Positions 41,043-52,944 are shown, numbered from the stretch's first letter. The stretch is 64,000 bases of DNA from BJHL01 sp040378885 (GCA_046316615.1 JBKDAN010000057.1:1-64000), one strand, 5' to 3'. Numbers and translations are program-made. The notes: generated from the letters alone by a model not told the origin.

Positions 41043-41777
41043 ATGAGCGGTGGTAACTTGATGATCATGATCGCGTCCGCTGGCATTGCGCAGGCAGCAA
41101 TTGGCGCGGTGACTGTGCAGTCGCAGACTGTGGAGCTTGGCTACGGCGGCTTCTTCGGTCCTGTGGATTCGCTCACGTATGCCGGGCCTGAAGACATCTC
41201 ACGATCGATCACGCGGAATGGTCCGACGACGGTGGGCGGATTTGATCCGGTGACGGGCTTTGGTGTTTCGTGGGAAGCGAATGAGCAGATCAATCTGCAG
41301 GTGCAGACTTCGCAAAGCGGGGGCGTGTTCACGACGAACAACCAGCTTTCATTCGCGCGGACGCAGACACAAGCGCCGCTGAATGCGGTGATGCCTGACG
41401 ACTTCGTCGCTGCATGGTCGCGGACGGAACTGCGGATTCTGGTGACGGAGCCGACGGTTATCTCGTGGGCGTACAGCGGGTTGAATCAGGTGTGGGGCAA
41501 CGGGTTGAGCTACGAGGTGAATACGAGCGTGTTCAACGCCCTGCAGCCCGGGCCGTTCATTTCGTTCTGGAGTCCGGCGAACGGATCGGGTTCGAGGCTC
41601 TTTGCGCCGGGTGCGTATCGCATTGCGACGCGCGTGAACATGTTCTACGACCTGCGGCTGAACGGTCCTTACTTCTCGGGTGGTGCGGGTGCGCAGTTGC
41701 AGGTGTTCATACCGACTCCGGGGACGGCGCTGGTGGTGGGGGCGGGCGTGATGTCACTGGGGCGTCGGCGGCGGTAA
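41043..41777 (+). CDS. PEP-CTERM-like exported protein A
   Basis: 244 residues. A hydrophobic signal-like start (LMIMIASAGIAQAAIGAV) is followed by a beta-rich passenger domain. The tail has the PEP-CTERM arrangement: PTPGTA, a hydrophobic helix (ALVVGAGVMSL), then GRRRR at the very end. This is the planctomycete variant, in which the motif lies 10-15 residues before the Arg cluster. Such tails are thought to be sorted by exosortase-type enzymes; none is encoded here. It is related in layout to the next gene. Confidence 0.75.
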   Translation: MSGGNLMIMIASAGIAQAAIGAVTVQSQTVELGYGGFFGPVDSLTYAGPEDISRSITRNGPTTVGGFDPVTGFGVSWEANEQINLQVQTSQSGGVFTTNNQLSFARTQTQAPLNAVMPDDFVAAWSRTELRILVTEPTVISWAYSGLNQVWGNGLSYEVNTSVFNALQPGPFISFWSPANGSGSRLFAPGAYRIATRVNMFYDLRLNGPYFSGGAGAQLQVFIPTPGTALVVGAGVMSLGRRRR

Positions 41778-41854
41778 CCGAACGAGTGGGCAACTCAATC
41801 TGTCGGTGATTGTGAAGCGGATTGGTGATTCAACTCATGAACGGAGTTTGTGTG

Positions 41855-42568
41855 ATGCGGATGTCTTTTCGTGCGGTCATTGTCCTTGGCGGATTGCTGA
41901 TGTGCGGCGCGGCCGCGAACGGCGCAATTACCGTTCAGCCCGAAGGGTCCAATTACGGTACCAACATGCTTGGCGGATTCAGCGTGCTGGGGCCTGCGAG
42001 CTTGGGCTCGTGGAGTTATGAGGATGCGGGCCCGGTCACGATGTTTGCGTACGACGCTGTGACGAACAGTTCAGTATCGTGGTTGGCGGACGAGTCGTAC
42101 TCGCTCTCCGGGTCGCTGAGCGTGGAGGGTGGCGTGCTGCGGGCCGCGACTTCGGCTTCGTTTGGACGCACCCTGACGCAGACGCCCCCAAACTACTACT
42201 TTGGCGATGTCACGGATGAGTCGATTGCAATCATGGAGTTTCGGCTGCACTTCACGGAAACGACACAACTGTCGTATCAGTTCACATCGAGCAGCGACCC
42301 CTATACGCAGACGCGTGCGCGTCTCATCCTGAACGGGACGCGGATTCCGTTGCTAGGCGATAGTTTCGTCCTTCAGCCGGGAACGTATCTGTTCCTCGTG
42401 GAGTCGATCTGCACGCGGAACCTCATGTTCACGCCGACTTATGGCACGTTCGCGACGTCGGGCATGCTGACGATTCAAGTGCCTGCGCCTGGTGCGATGG
42501 CTGTGATTGTGCCGGCAGCGTTGCTGTGTGGGCGACGCGTGCGCCGGCGTCGACTCGGGGCGCCGTGA
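41855..42568 (+). CDS. PEP-CTERM-like exported protein B
   Basis: 237 residues with a signal peptide (RAVIVLGGLLMCGAAANGA), a beta-rich passenger and a PEP-CTERM-like tail: PAPGAMAVIVPAALLCGRRVRRRR. The start ATG at 41855 has GGAG 8 bases upstream. It resembles the preceding protein in several segments (for example SFGRTLTQTPPNYYFGDV against SFARTQTQAPLNAVMPDD), so the two are probably tandem paralogues. The function of the family is unknown. Confidence 0.75.
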   Translation: MRMSFRAVIVLGGLLMCGAAANGAITVQPEGSNYGTNMLGGFSVLGPASLGSWSYEDAGPVTMFAYDAVTNSSVSWLADESYSLSGSLSVEGGVLRAATSASFGRTLTQTPPNYYFGDVTDESIAIMEFRLHFTETTQLSYQFTSSSDPYTQTRARLILNGTRIPLLGDSFVLQPGTYLFLVESICTRNLMFTPTYGTFATSGMLTIQVPAPGAMAVIVPAALLCGRRVRRRRLGAP

Positions 42569-42598
42569 CTCTGTTTGTGGGATCGCGTCACTTGCGTG

Positions 42599-43003
42599 TC
42601 AGGTGTTCACGCGGGCGCCGAGAGCGTGGTCCGCGAGGACGGCGACAAGACTGAGCACGACGCTGAGCAGGACGTACAGCGCGGCGCGAGCCGTTTCGCC
42701 TGTACGGAGAAGCTCGAGGAAGTCGCGACCGAAGGATGAGAAGGTTGTGTAGCCGCCCAGCACTCCGATCAGGAGCAGCACGCGGAGTTCTTCTCGTGGA
42801 GCGGCGGGCTGTGGCGAGAGCAATGCCCACTGACCGAGCAGCAGGCCCATGACGAAGCAGCCGGTGATATTGACGGTGAGCGTCGCGAAAGGGAACGAGG
42901 CGGTGGGGGCCACTTTCGTGAAGGCAAGTCCCGCGGCGTGACGGAGTACGCCGCCTGCGCCAGAGCCGAGGAAGACGAGCAGAAATGATGTGGTGGTGTG
43001 CAT
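42599..43003 (-). CDS. crcB: Fluoride channel FluC (CrcB)
   Basis: 134 residues with four membrane helices, a dual-topology dimeric fluoride exporter. Signatures are GSGAGGVLRH near the N-terminus, FPFATLTVNITGCFVMGLL with the pore Asn, and GVLGGYTTFSSFGRDFLEL, the segment with the Thr/Phe cluster that lines the pore. No fluoride riboswitch was recognised upstream. The start was chosen at the ATG at 43003 because it opens directly into the first helix. Confidence 0.92.
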   Translation of the reverse strand: MHTTTSFLLVFLGSGAGGVLRHAAGLAFTKVAPTASFPFATLTVNITGCFVMGLLLGQWALLSPQPAAPREELRVLLLIGVLGGYTTFSSFGRDFLELLRTGETARAALYVLLSVVLSLVAVLADHALGARVNT

Positions 43004-43070
43004 GCGAGTTCCGGTGGGTGCGATGGGCGGTGGGTGCGTGGGTATTGTTGAGAAGCACAGGAGCATGCAC

Positions 43071-44084
43071 ATGGGGTTGTTTGATCGATTCAAGCGCAAA
43101 GGAAAGCAAAGCTCGGAGAAGAGCGGTGGGTTGCAGACACCACAGCCTCTGCGGCACGAAAAGCTGCCCGACTGGGCGGGCCACTTTACCAGCGTGGACG
43201 ACCTTTACGAGTTTGAGATGCTGGTCGATGCGTACTTCCGCAAGCGCGGCGAGCTTGTCATTGTGGGGGACGGCGCAGCGACGCGTTTTGAAGAAGACGG
43301 AAAGACACAGCGCAATCAGTACGGATTGAGCAAGCTCTCACGTGTGTGTCTTCTGCATGAGAAGTGGGAGTGGGCGGGAATGGTCGCTTCGCACTTTGAC
43401 ACCTTGGAGCGAGCAAGTCGCCTGAACGACGACGCGCAGACTCGCATGCGCGATTATGCGTGGTGTGAATCGCGACTGGTGACCCGCATGGCGATGTTGG
43501 ATGATCCGGCGATCCTGGAAACACTCGTGCATCGCGTCGACTTCGCGGGCACCGTGACGTACGTGGCTGTCGATATGGGCGAGTCGTTCATGAGCGTGCG
43601 ACCTGATTTGACGGCGGAGTGGCCTGGCGGACGTAATGACTGGTTTGCGGCTGCGGAGAAGAACGCTCGTCGCCTTGCGCCGGCGGAAGTGCACCGCCAA
43701 GAGCTCGATGGCGGCCTCACGCTGCACTTGATTCGAAGCGAGGGGCACTCGCACGCGTGGGCGCGAGCCATTGAGGAGTTTCCTGAAATCCTTGGGGCGT
43801 TTGGCGCGATTGTGAGCATTCCGACCGCGACAACAATCTTGTCGATGGCTGTCGAGGGATTCGATGTGGTGGAACGCATGCAGGCGTTCTTCGCTATCAC
43901 CGCGGGCCTTGAGCGCGACGGGCCGGAATCCATAAGCCCTGTGGTGTACTGGCTCAAGGACGGGCGTTGGCATGCATTTGAGATGACTGCCGAAGCGGAC
44001 GGCGTGCGGGTGACGCCGCCTGCGGAGTTTGTCGCGCTTCTGGATAGTTTGGCGGAAGGGATGGATGGGCCATCAGGTGGATGA
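43071..44084 (+). CDS. Protein of unknown function
   Basis: 337 residues, apparently soluble and cytoplasmic. The start (MGLFDRFKRKGKQSSEKSG) is basic and has AGGAG 7 bases upstream. Later parts (for example LVTRMAMLDDPAILETLVHRVDFAGTVTYVAVDMGESFMSV) alternate helix and strand. I do not recognise a family. It is divergent from the fluoride channel, with about 70 bases between the starts, and is not obviously linked to the nuo genes that follow 142 bases later. Confidence 0.7.
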   Translation: MGLFDRFKRKGKQSSEKSGGLQTPQPLRHEKLPDWAGHFTSVDDLYEFEMLVDAYFRKRGELVIVGDGAATRFEEDGKTQRNQYGLSKLSRVCLLHEKWEWAGMVASHFDTLERASRLNDDAQTRMRDYAWCESRLVTRMAMLDDPAILETLVHRVDFAGTVTYVAVDMGESFMSVRPDLTAEWPGGRNDWFAAAEKNARRLAPAEVHRQELDGGLTLHLIRSEGHSHAWARAIEEFPEILGAFGAIVSIPTATTILSMAVEGFDVVERMQAFFAITAGLERDGPESISPVVYWLKDGRWHAFEMTAEADGVRVTPPAEFVALLDSLAEGMDGPSGG

Positions 44085-44226
44085 CCGGTGGTGGAACACC
44101 ACCCTACCGTGTTCTATCCTGTCGCCTCTCCGGAAGCCCCGTCGTTGGGGTCTGGATAGGTGTCCCTGTCTTCGCCCCGAGTTCGAGCCGGGGGGCGATG
44201 GCGTTGTTTGGATTGGTCATTCGCGC

Positions 44227-45243
44227 ATGGGCATTGCACAATTCATCAATCCGTACGTCCTGTATGCGCTGCTTGTTCTGGGCGCGGCGGGCGTGTGTCT
44301 GGCGATGCCGCGTCGCGGCATGACGCCACAGATCGTCGGAGCGCTGGTGGGGGCGGCGGCGTTCGGGCTCATTCTGCTCTTCATGGGCTTGAAGGCGGCG
44401 AGCGCGGGTAGTGGGAATCTTCCCAATATCTACTTCTATGTGTTCTCGCTGATCGCGCTGGGCGGGGCGTTGCGGGTTATCACGCACCCCAAGCCCGTGT
44501 ACGCTGCGTTGTACTTCATCATGACGGTCATCGCGTCGGCGGGGTTGTTCCTCATCCTTTCGGCGGAGTTCATGGCGTTTGCACTGGTCATTGTGTACGC
44601 CGGGGCCATTCTGATTACCTATCTGTTCGTCATCATGCTGGCGACGCAGGCTCCGGAAGAAGGCCAGGATGAAGTGCTGGCGGATTATGACATTTCTTCA
44701 CGCGAGCCGATTGCGGCGAGCGTTGTGGGCTTCCTCCTGATTGCCCTGCTGACGACGATGATGTTCCGCGGGACGGGGCAACTTAATCCGCCAGCTGCGG
44801 TTAACCCGAACGAACTGCTGGCAAGCATGCCCCGCAAGGTGGAGCGTGCGCTGCTGACGACCGGAAAAATCGAGCAGGGCGACAAGTTCGAGGCGATTGA
44901 CGCCGCGACGAATGTCTTGACAATCAAGAAGGCTGACGGTTCGCTGATGCAGATTCCGCAGAGCGAATGGCCTGAAGAAATGGCTGTGACGAATCCTGAA
45001 GCCCTGGGCTTCAACCTGCTGCGGGAACACCCGGGCACGATTGAAATCGCCGGCGTCATTCTGCTGATGGCGATGCTCGGCGCCGTGGTGCTGAGCCGCA
45101 AGCAGGTGCAGTTGGATGAAGATGCCAAGGCGGCGCGCGTGACGCAACTGGCGCACTTGGACCCGGGACATGAACCTGGCGTGGAGTCGCCCTTGGAACT
45201 GAACAACCCGTCTGGTACCAGGCCGGCTGGAGGTGCGGCATGA
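44227..45243 (+). CDS. nuoJ: NADH-quinone oxidoreductase subunit J, extended
   Basis: 338 residues, about twice the usual size. The NuoJ core is clear in the middle (NIYFYVFSLIALGGALRVITHPKPVYAALYFIMTVIASAGLFLILSAEFMAFALVIVYAGAILITYLFVIML). It is preceded by two extra membrane helices and followed by a long loop (about 190-280) that is hydrophilic and probably faces the periplasm, and a last membrane helix (IAGVILLMAMLGAVVL). Subunit J is part of the proton-pumping membrane arm. The start overlaps no neighbour; the stop overlaps nuoK by four bases. Confidence 0.9.
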   Translation: MGIAQFINPYVLYALLVLGAAGVCLAMPRRGMTPQIVGALVGAAAFGLILLFMGLKAASAGSGNLPNIYFYVFSLIALGGALRVITHPKPVYAALYFIMTVIASAGLFLILSAEFMAFALVIVYAGAILITYLFVIMLATQAPEEGQDEVLADYDISSREPIAASVVGFLLIALLTTMMFRGTGQLNPPAAVNPNELLASMPRKVERALLTTGKIEQGDKFEAIDAATNVLTIKKADGSLMQIPQSEWPEEMAVTNPEALGFNLLREHPGTIEIAGVILLMAMLGAVVLSRKQVQLDEDAKAARVTQLAHLDPGHEPGVESPLELNNPSGTRPAGGAA

Positions 45244-45596
45244 TGAGCAACGCATTGACGCTGGCGCAGGCGAACTTTCCGGAGGCGATGAGCCAGATCA
45301 CGCTCGCGCACTATCTGATCGTCTCTGTGGCGATGTTTGCGATTGGGCTGGTGGGCTTTCTGACCCGCCGCAATCTGATCATCATGTTCCTGTGCACGGA
45401 ACTCATGTTCCAGGCCGCGGGCATCGCGATGATCGCGTTTGGTCGGTATCACCTCGATCTTTCGGGGCAGAGCTTTGTGGTGTTTGTGCTGACGGTCGCG
45501 GCTGCAGAAGCTGCGATGGCGCTGGCACTGGTCGTGCTGCTGTTCCGCCGCAAGGAAAGCCTGAGCGCGGAAGAGTGGAAGGACCTGCAAGGCTGA
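45240..45596 (+). CDS. nuoK: NADH-quinone oxidoreductase subunit K
   Basis: 118 residues with three membrane helices. LTRRNLIIMFLCTELMFQAAGIAMIAF contains the conserved Glu of the second helix, and TVAAAEAAMALALVVLLFRR the conserved Glu of the third; both belong to the proton path. The N-terminus has a 20-residue extension. The start overlaps the nuoJ stop (ATGA). Confidence 0.95.
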   Translation: MMSNALTLAQANFPEAMSQITLAHYLIVSVAMFAIGLVGFLTRRNLIIMFLCTELMFQAAGIAMIAFGRYHLDLSGQSFVVFVLTVAAAEAAMALALVVLLFRRKESLSAEEWKDLQG

Positions 45597-45698
45597 TCGG
45601 TACCGGGTGCAACGGGCTTTGGGCCTGTTCCCACAACTGTCTTTCGCAACAGACCTCTCTGACTTTCCCGCTCACATCGAGCCATCAAGAAATTCCCG

Positions 45699-48089
<2,391 letters not shown>

Positions 48090-48166
48090 GCCGCTGGCGC
48101 TCTGCTGATGTGGTTCGCGTCTGATCGTTCCTGAACTTGACGTTCCTGACCTCTGAAGAGAAACGC

Positions 48167-49870
48167 ATGATCCTTTTCGCTCTCATGCTGATTCCGCTGG
48201 TGTTCGCGATGCTGGTCGCGATTTCGCCGGCGGCGCAGGCCAAGACCATCGCCACGGTCGGCGCGTTCGTGTCGCTCGCGGGCGCGATTTACGCGGCGCT
48301 TCAGTTTGATCCGGCGTCTGCCGCTGAGTTCCAACTGGCCAAAACCATTGAGTGGGTGCCGCAACTGGGCATCTCGCTGAGTGTGGGCGTGGACAGTGTG
48401 GGCCTGCTGCTCATTCTGCTGACGGCATTGCTGGGGCCGATCTGCGTGATCGCGAGCTACACCGCCATCACCGAGCGGCTGCGGACGTACTACGCGTGGC
48501 TGCTGGTGCTGCAGGCTGCCATGACCGGCGTGTTCTGCGCGCGTGACTTGCTGGTGTTCTACACGTGCTTCGAGTTCACGCTGGTGCCGATGTTCATTCT
48601 CATCAGCCTCTATGGCAGCACCAATCGCAAGCGTGCGAGCATCAAGTTCTTCTTGTATACGTTCACGGGTAGCGTGATCGCACTGGCGGGCCTGGTGTAT
48701 GTAGCGTGGAAGCACACGTACCTGAACCCCGGAATGCCGTGGACGTTCGATTTCGCGACGCTGGCCAAGACGGCTCAGACGCTGACGATGACTGAGCAGA
48801 GCTGGCTTCTGCTGGCGCTGATGGCGGGTTTTGCGGTCAAGATCCCGCTCTTCCCGGTGCACACGTGGCTGCCCTTGGCCCACACCGAAGCTCCCACGGC
48901 AGGGTCGGTGGTGCTCGCTGGCGTGCTGCTCAAGCTGGGCACGTACGCGGTGTATCGCTTTGTGCTGCCGTTCGTGCCGCTCGCCGTTGTTGAGTATGCA
49001 CCGCTCCTGGCGATTCTGTGCATCATCGGCATCATCTATGGCGGTCTGATCTGCTGGGTGCAGACCGATGTCAAGAAGCTGGTCGCTTACTCGTCGGTCG
49101 CGCACCTTGGCTTCTGCATGCTGGGCATGTTCGCCCTCAACAACACGGGTATCTCAGGCAGCATCCTGTACATGATCAACCACGGTCTTTCGACTGGCGC
49201 GTTGTTCCTGCTCATCGGTATGGTGTACGAGCGTTACCACACGCGCAGCATGAAGGAACTGGGCGGACTGGGCGCCAAGATGCCCGTCTGGTCGACCTTC
49301 ATGGTCTTCTTCGTCATGGCGAGCGTGGGTCTGCCCGGTCTCAATGGCTTCGTCAGCGAGTTCATGTGCATGATGGGCGCGTTCCAAGCGAGTGACGCCT
49401 GGGGCAGCGGCATCTGGGGCAGCCTGGGCAATCGCCCGGTTGGCGCGACGGCGGGCAACCTTGGCCCGTGGTTCGGCATCATCGCGGGTACGGGTGTCAT
49501 CATCGCAGCGATGTATCTGCTCTACATGACGGGCAACATCGTGTGGGGCAAGCTCAAGCTTCCTGATCATGGTCACGACCACGGTCATGGCCATGGCGAT
49601 CACGCGCACAGCAAGCTGCCCACGGACCTGAGCACGCGCGAGATCGGTTTGTTGGTGCCCCTCGCGGCGCTGTGCGTGCTGCTGGGTGTATACCCCAAGC
49701 CGGTGCTGAACCTGATTGAGAAGCCCGTGCAGGAAACAGTGGTGACGGTGAACCAGTTCGGCCGCGTCGCACCGCCGGTGAAGCCCGCGGAACCTGACTC
49801 GAAGCAAACCCCTGTCGCTGAAGGCAGCGAGCCCGCTGCTCGCGTCGTCAGCGCGGAGAACGCCCAATGA
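48167..49870 (+). CDS. nuoM: NADH-quinone oxidoreductase subunit M with His-rich insert
   Basis: 567 residues with about 14 membrane helices. Core marks are FTLVPMFILISLYG, FVKIPLFPVHTWLPLAHTEAPTAGSVVLAGVLLKLGTYA (here AVKIP) and YSSVAHLGFCMLG. Near 467-483 is a His/Asp-rich loop (DHGHDHGHGHGDHAHS), parallel to the one in NuoL. The C-terminus is a disordered ~40-residue tail. The start at 48167 leaves the usual hydrophobic N-terminus; an upstream TTG is unlikely. It overlaps nuoN by four bases. Confidence 0.94.
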   Translation: MILFALMLIPLVFAMLVAISPAAQAKTIATVGAFVSLAGAIYAALQFDPASAAEFQLAKTIEWVPQLGISLSVGVDSVGLLLILLTALLGPICVIASYTAITERLRTYYAWLLVLQAAMTGVFCARDLLVFYTCFEFTLVPMFILISLYGSTNRKRASIKFFLYTFTGSVIALAGLVYVAWKHTYLNPGMPWTFDFATLAKTAQTLTMTEQSWLLLALMAGFAVKIPLFPVHTWLPLAHTEAPTAGSVVLAGVLLKLGTYAVYRFVLPFVPLAVVEYAPLLAILCIIGIIYGGLICWVQTDVKKLVAYSSVAHLGFCMLGMFALNNTGISGSILYMINHGLSTGALFLLIGMVYERYHTRSMKELGGLGAKMPVWSTFMVFFVMASVGLPGLNGFVSEFMCMMGAFQASDAWGSGIWGSLGNRPVGATAGNLGPWFGIIAGTGVIIAAMYLLYMTGNIVWGKLKLPDHGHDHGHGHGDHAHSKLPTDLSTREIGLLVPLAALCVLLGVYPKPVLNLIEKPVQETVVTVNQFGRVAPPVKPAEPDSKQTPVAEGSEPAARVVSAENAQ

Positions 49871-51633
49871 CAGATCGTCTCGCATTCCTCTGGCCTGAGA
49901 TCGCGCTGTTCATCACCACGTGCGTGGTGATGATCGTGGGTCTTTCCAAGAGCCTGGCTGTTCGCAAGTCCACGGGCGTCATCGCCGGTGTGGGCGTGCT
50001 CATCAGTCTGTACCTGGCTGCGGTCACAACGCCTCACACAGGTGGCGCGGCGATCTGCCCGCTGACCAAGATCGAGTTTGCGCCGCAACTCACGGCGAGC
50101 ATGGGCCAGGTGCTGCTGCCTGACATGGTGCCCTTCGCCAAGTGCCTGATCGCGGCGGTGGGCCTGCTGCTGCTGCTGGTGCTGGGCGGCACGGTCGACC
50201 GCAACGAAGAAGCCCAGATCGCCAGCGGCAAACGCACGTACGACCCGCTGCGTGCGAATCGCGCGGAGTTCTATGCGTTCTATCTGTTCAGCCTGACGGG
50301 CCTGATGCTCACGGCGAGTGCTGATGACCTGATCTGGCTGTTCCTGGCTCTCGAACTGACCAGTTTGCCCACGTACATCATGGTCGCGATGAGCACGTCG
50401 CGCAACCAGGCGCGTGAGGCGGGCGTCAAGTACTTCTTCCTCGGTGCTCTGGGCGCTGCGATCTTCCTGTATGGCTTCGCCCTCATCTACGGCGGCACGG
50501 GTGAGACCAAGCTCAATGACATCGCGGCGGTGATTCACGCGCAGGGCCTCAACAGTCTGACGCTGACGGGCGTCTTCCTCGCGCTGCTTGGCTTCATGTT
50601 CAAGATCGCTGCGGTGCCTATGCACTTCTACACGGCGGACGTGTACCAAGGTGCGGCGTCGCAGGTCAGCGCGTTCCTCGCGTTTGTTCCCAAGACGGCG
50701 GGCTTCCTCGCGATCCTTTTGGTCTGTGCAACGGTTGGCTGGGCGTATGAACCCGCCGTCGGCAAGGGCGGTGAGCTTGGCTTTACGGCGATTCTCACGC
50801 AGACCGAAGCCGGCACGCGACTGCCTGAGTCGATTCGTCTGCTGCTGTGGGTCATCGCCGCTCTGACGATGACGATCGGCAACATCTTTGCGGTGTTGCA
50901 GACGAGCGTGAAGCGCACGCTGGCGTACTCCAGCATCGCGCACAGCGGCTACATGCTGGTTGGTGTGATCGCCGGCCCGTTCAATGGCGGCGAAGGCGGC
51001 TCGTTCACGACGAACGGCGTGGGCGCTGTGCTGTTCTATCTGCTCAGCTACGGCGTGATGAATCTCGGCACCTTCGCGGCTCTCGCGATGGTCGAACGCA
51101 CGCCCAAGGGCGATGGCGAGGCGCGTGAGATCGATCACTTTGATGACATCCGCGGGTTGTGCAAGGTGCACCCGATCGCTGGCTGGACGATGGTCATCAG
51201 CAGCCTGAGCCTGCTTGGTCTGCCGCCTCTGCTGGGCTTCTTTGGCAAGTTGCCTCTGTTTACCAGCGGCATCGCAGCCGGCGAGATCACGCTGGTGGTG
51301 ATCCTGGGTCTCAACAGTGCGATCGCGGCGTTCTACTACCTGCGCCTGGCGTTCCTGCCTCTGACCGACGCACGCGATGCGACGATCGAGCAGACGGTAG
51401 AGTCGCCGGTGTTCAGCCGCAAGATCGGCGGCCTGCTCAGCGCGGGCGGTGTGATCGTGCTGGCGATCGCCGCGTCGATGCTGATCGAGCAGGTGAATCG
51501 TGCGGGCGTGGTGCGGACTTGGACGCCTGCGATGGCGGGCGAGTCAGACAAGCACGAGAAGCCTCACGCGTCTCTGAACGGATCGGCGGGGCCCTTGGTG
51601 TCGGCGGCTGACGCTGCACACGAGGATCGCTGA
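49867..51633 (+). CDS. nuoN: NADH-quinone oxidoreductase subunit N
   Basis: 588 residues, the third antiporter-like subunit. Marks are LFLALELTSLPTYIMVA, KYFFLGALGAAIFLYGFALIYG, FKIAAVPMHFYTADVYQGA and YSSIAHSGYMLVG. It is somewhat longer than usual, by an internal loop (about 295-320) and the C-terminal tail. It is the last gene of nuoJKLMN; its final 70 bases overlap the convergent gene on the minus strand. Confidence 0.95.
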   Translation: MTDRLAFLWPEIALFITTCVVMIVGLSKSLAVRKSTGVIAGVGVLISLYLAAVTTPHTGGAAICPLTKIEFAPQLTASMGQVLLPDMVPFAKCLIAAVGLLLLLVLGGTVDRNEEAQIASGKRTYDPLRANRAEFYAFYLFSLTGLMLTASADDLIWLFLALELTSLPTYIMVAMSTSRNQAREAGVKYFFLGALGAAIFLYGFALIYGGTGETKLNDIAAVIHAQGLNSLTLTGVFLALLGFMFKIAAVPMHFYTADVYQGAASQVSAFLAFVPKTAGFLAILLVCATVGWAYEPAVGKGGELGFTAILTQTEAGTRLPESIRLLLWVIAALTMTIGNIFAVLQTSVKRTLAYSSIAHSGYMLVGVIAGPFNGGEGGSFTTNGVGAVLFYLLSYGVMNLGTFAALAMVERTPKGDGEAREIDHFDDIRGLCKVHPIAGWTMVISSLSLLGLPPLLGFFGKLPLFTSGIAAGEITLVVILGLNSAIAAFYYLRLAFLPLTDARDATIEQTVESPVFSRKIGGLLSAGGVIVLAIAASMLIEQVNRAGVVRTWTPAMAGESDKHEKPHASLNGSAGPLVSAADAAHEDR

Positions 51634-52844
51634 GCCGCAGTGGCGCGTGCAAGCGGGTTGAAGCGACTTTCGCGTTCGAGATCTTGAACGCTCACGGCGA
51701 ACTTGTTCCGTGAGCGTTTTTCTTTGACGATCTCGATGCCGTCCGTCGGGAGCTTGCGAATCTGCACGAACGCGCCGGCGGCGGCGAGAGCGATGCTGCA
51801 GACGAGCCAGAGAATCCAGCCCATGGCGGGTCCACCCAGCTGCGCGATGGCGGCGCCGAGCGAACTGATCAGTAAGGCTGAGCCCAGCGCGGCGCTCACG
51901 ATGCAGACCGCGCTGCGGTGATACTCGATGCAGGCGACCATCGTGCCAATGCCCAGCACCAGCGACAGGACGACACACAGCGTGAGCTTGCCCCAAGGCA
52001 CCGTGAACTGCGGCATGTCCATGGGCGTGCCGGCGAAGACCGCGCTGGGATTCACAACCATGCTGGAAGGCAGGCCCGGTTCGTCTGCCGAAGCGAGCTG
52101 AATGGACTTGCTTGCCTGTTCGGTTTCCGCCTTGGCTTCACTTGGTTTGCTGCGAATGACGACGCGGCGCGTGCCGTCGGCGGCGCGAGTGGATTCGACG
52201 TTGAGTCCGCTGCGAGCGGTCTTGATGTTGTTCTCGATGCGTGTGAGCACGCTGGGCGGCTCGGGCTTTTCTTGCGGCGCGGGTTGCTGGATGGACTGAG
52301 CGATCTGCGCGAGGCGCTCGGTGTCGCCCGCGGCCTGAGCTGACTGCAGTTGCTGGACCGTTTCCTTGGTATCTTCGAGCTGTTGCAGTTGCTGCGTCAC
52401 ATCGTTGAACTTGCTCATGCCGGGCACAGAGGCTGCAAGCCGCTGCATGGCGGCGGGATCTGTCGCGGGGAGCGCGGGAAGGTCGATGAGCATGGCCACG
52501 CACATGCAGAAGGTGGTCGCGCCGACGGTGGCGCCGGCGAGAAGCGCTGTCGTGAATCGGAACATGCCGATGGCGATGGCCACACCGGCCGCCGCGCCGA
52601 AGACAGTGCCCAAAATGCTGGCGGCGGATCCGCCTTGAAGCTGTGCGAGGCCCAGCCCCAGCAGCGCACCCGTGAGGAGTCCCAAGAGCGCGACGCCCAC
52701 GCGCAGGACGCGGCGACCCCAAAGCCACAATGCAAAGCCCATAAGCGCGAACGGCACAAGCAGGGCCAGCGCCACCATGCCGCTTGCGGAACTGAGGAAT
52801 TGCTGCATTCCGGCTGGATCCATGGGCATAATGTCGGAAATCAC
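51564..52844 (-). CDS. Membrane protein of unknown function
   Basis: 426 residues. Four or more membrane helices lie in the first 120 residues (for example VALALLVPFALMGFALWLWG, ILGTVFGAAAGVAIAIGMF and LLAGATVGATTFCMCVAML). A cytoplasmic or periplasmic Gln/Glu-rich helical part (about 150-260) follows, and then a second group of three helices (about 285-370). No family is recognised. The tail overlaps the end of nuoN and contains the nuo terminator, so the last 50 residues are least certain; a shorter real end cannot be excluded, although no stop occurs earlier. Confidence 0.7.
   Translation of the reverse strand: MISDIMPMDPAGMQQFLSSASGMVALALLVPFALMGFALWLWGRRVLRVGVALLGLLTGALLGLGLAQLQGGSAASILGTVFGAAAGVAIAIGMFRFTTALLAGATVGATTFCMCVAMLIDLPALPATDPAAMQRLAASVPGMSKFNDVTQQLQQLEDTKETVQQLQSAQAAGDTERLAQIAQSIQQPAPQEKPEPPSVLTRIENNIKTARSGLNVESTRAADGTRRVVIRSKPSEAKAETEQASKSIQLASADEPGLPSSMVVNPSAVFAGTPMDMPQFTVPWGKLTLCVVLSLVLGIGTMVACIEYHRSAVCIVSAALGSALLISSLGAAIAQLGGPAMGWILWLVCSIALAAAGAFVQIRKLPTDGIEIVKEKRSRNKFAVSVQDLERESRFNPLARATAAQRSSCAASAADTKGPADPFRDA
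51687..51725 (+). terminator. Intrinsic terminator of the nuo operon, inside an antisense gene
   Basis: A perfect 11-bp stem (AACGCTCACGG at 51687-51697, CCGTGAGCGTT at 51708-51718) with a 10-base loop and TTTTTCTTT, 54 bases after the nuoN stop. On the minus strand these same bases are codons (about KRSRNKFAVSV) of the convergent membrane-protein gene, so the hairpin is both terminator and coding sequence. Confidence 0.85.
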
Positions 52845-52944
52845 GGAGACGTGCGACGGGAGAAGTTCGTGGTAACGAGCATGCGTGTGTTACACGTGCC
52901 GTATGTTCCGGAACATCGCCCGTTGATTGACCGATAAACAGAGC

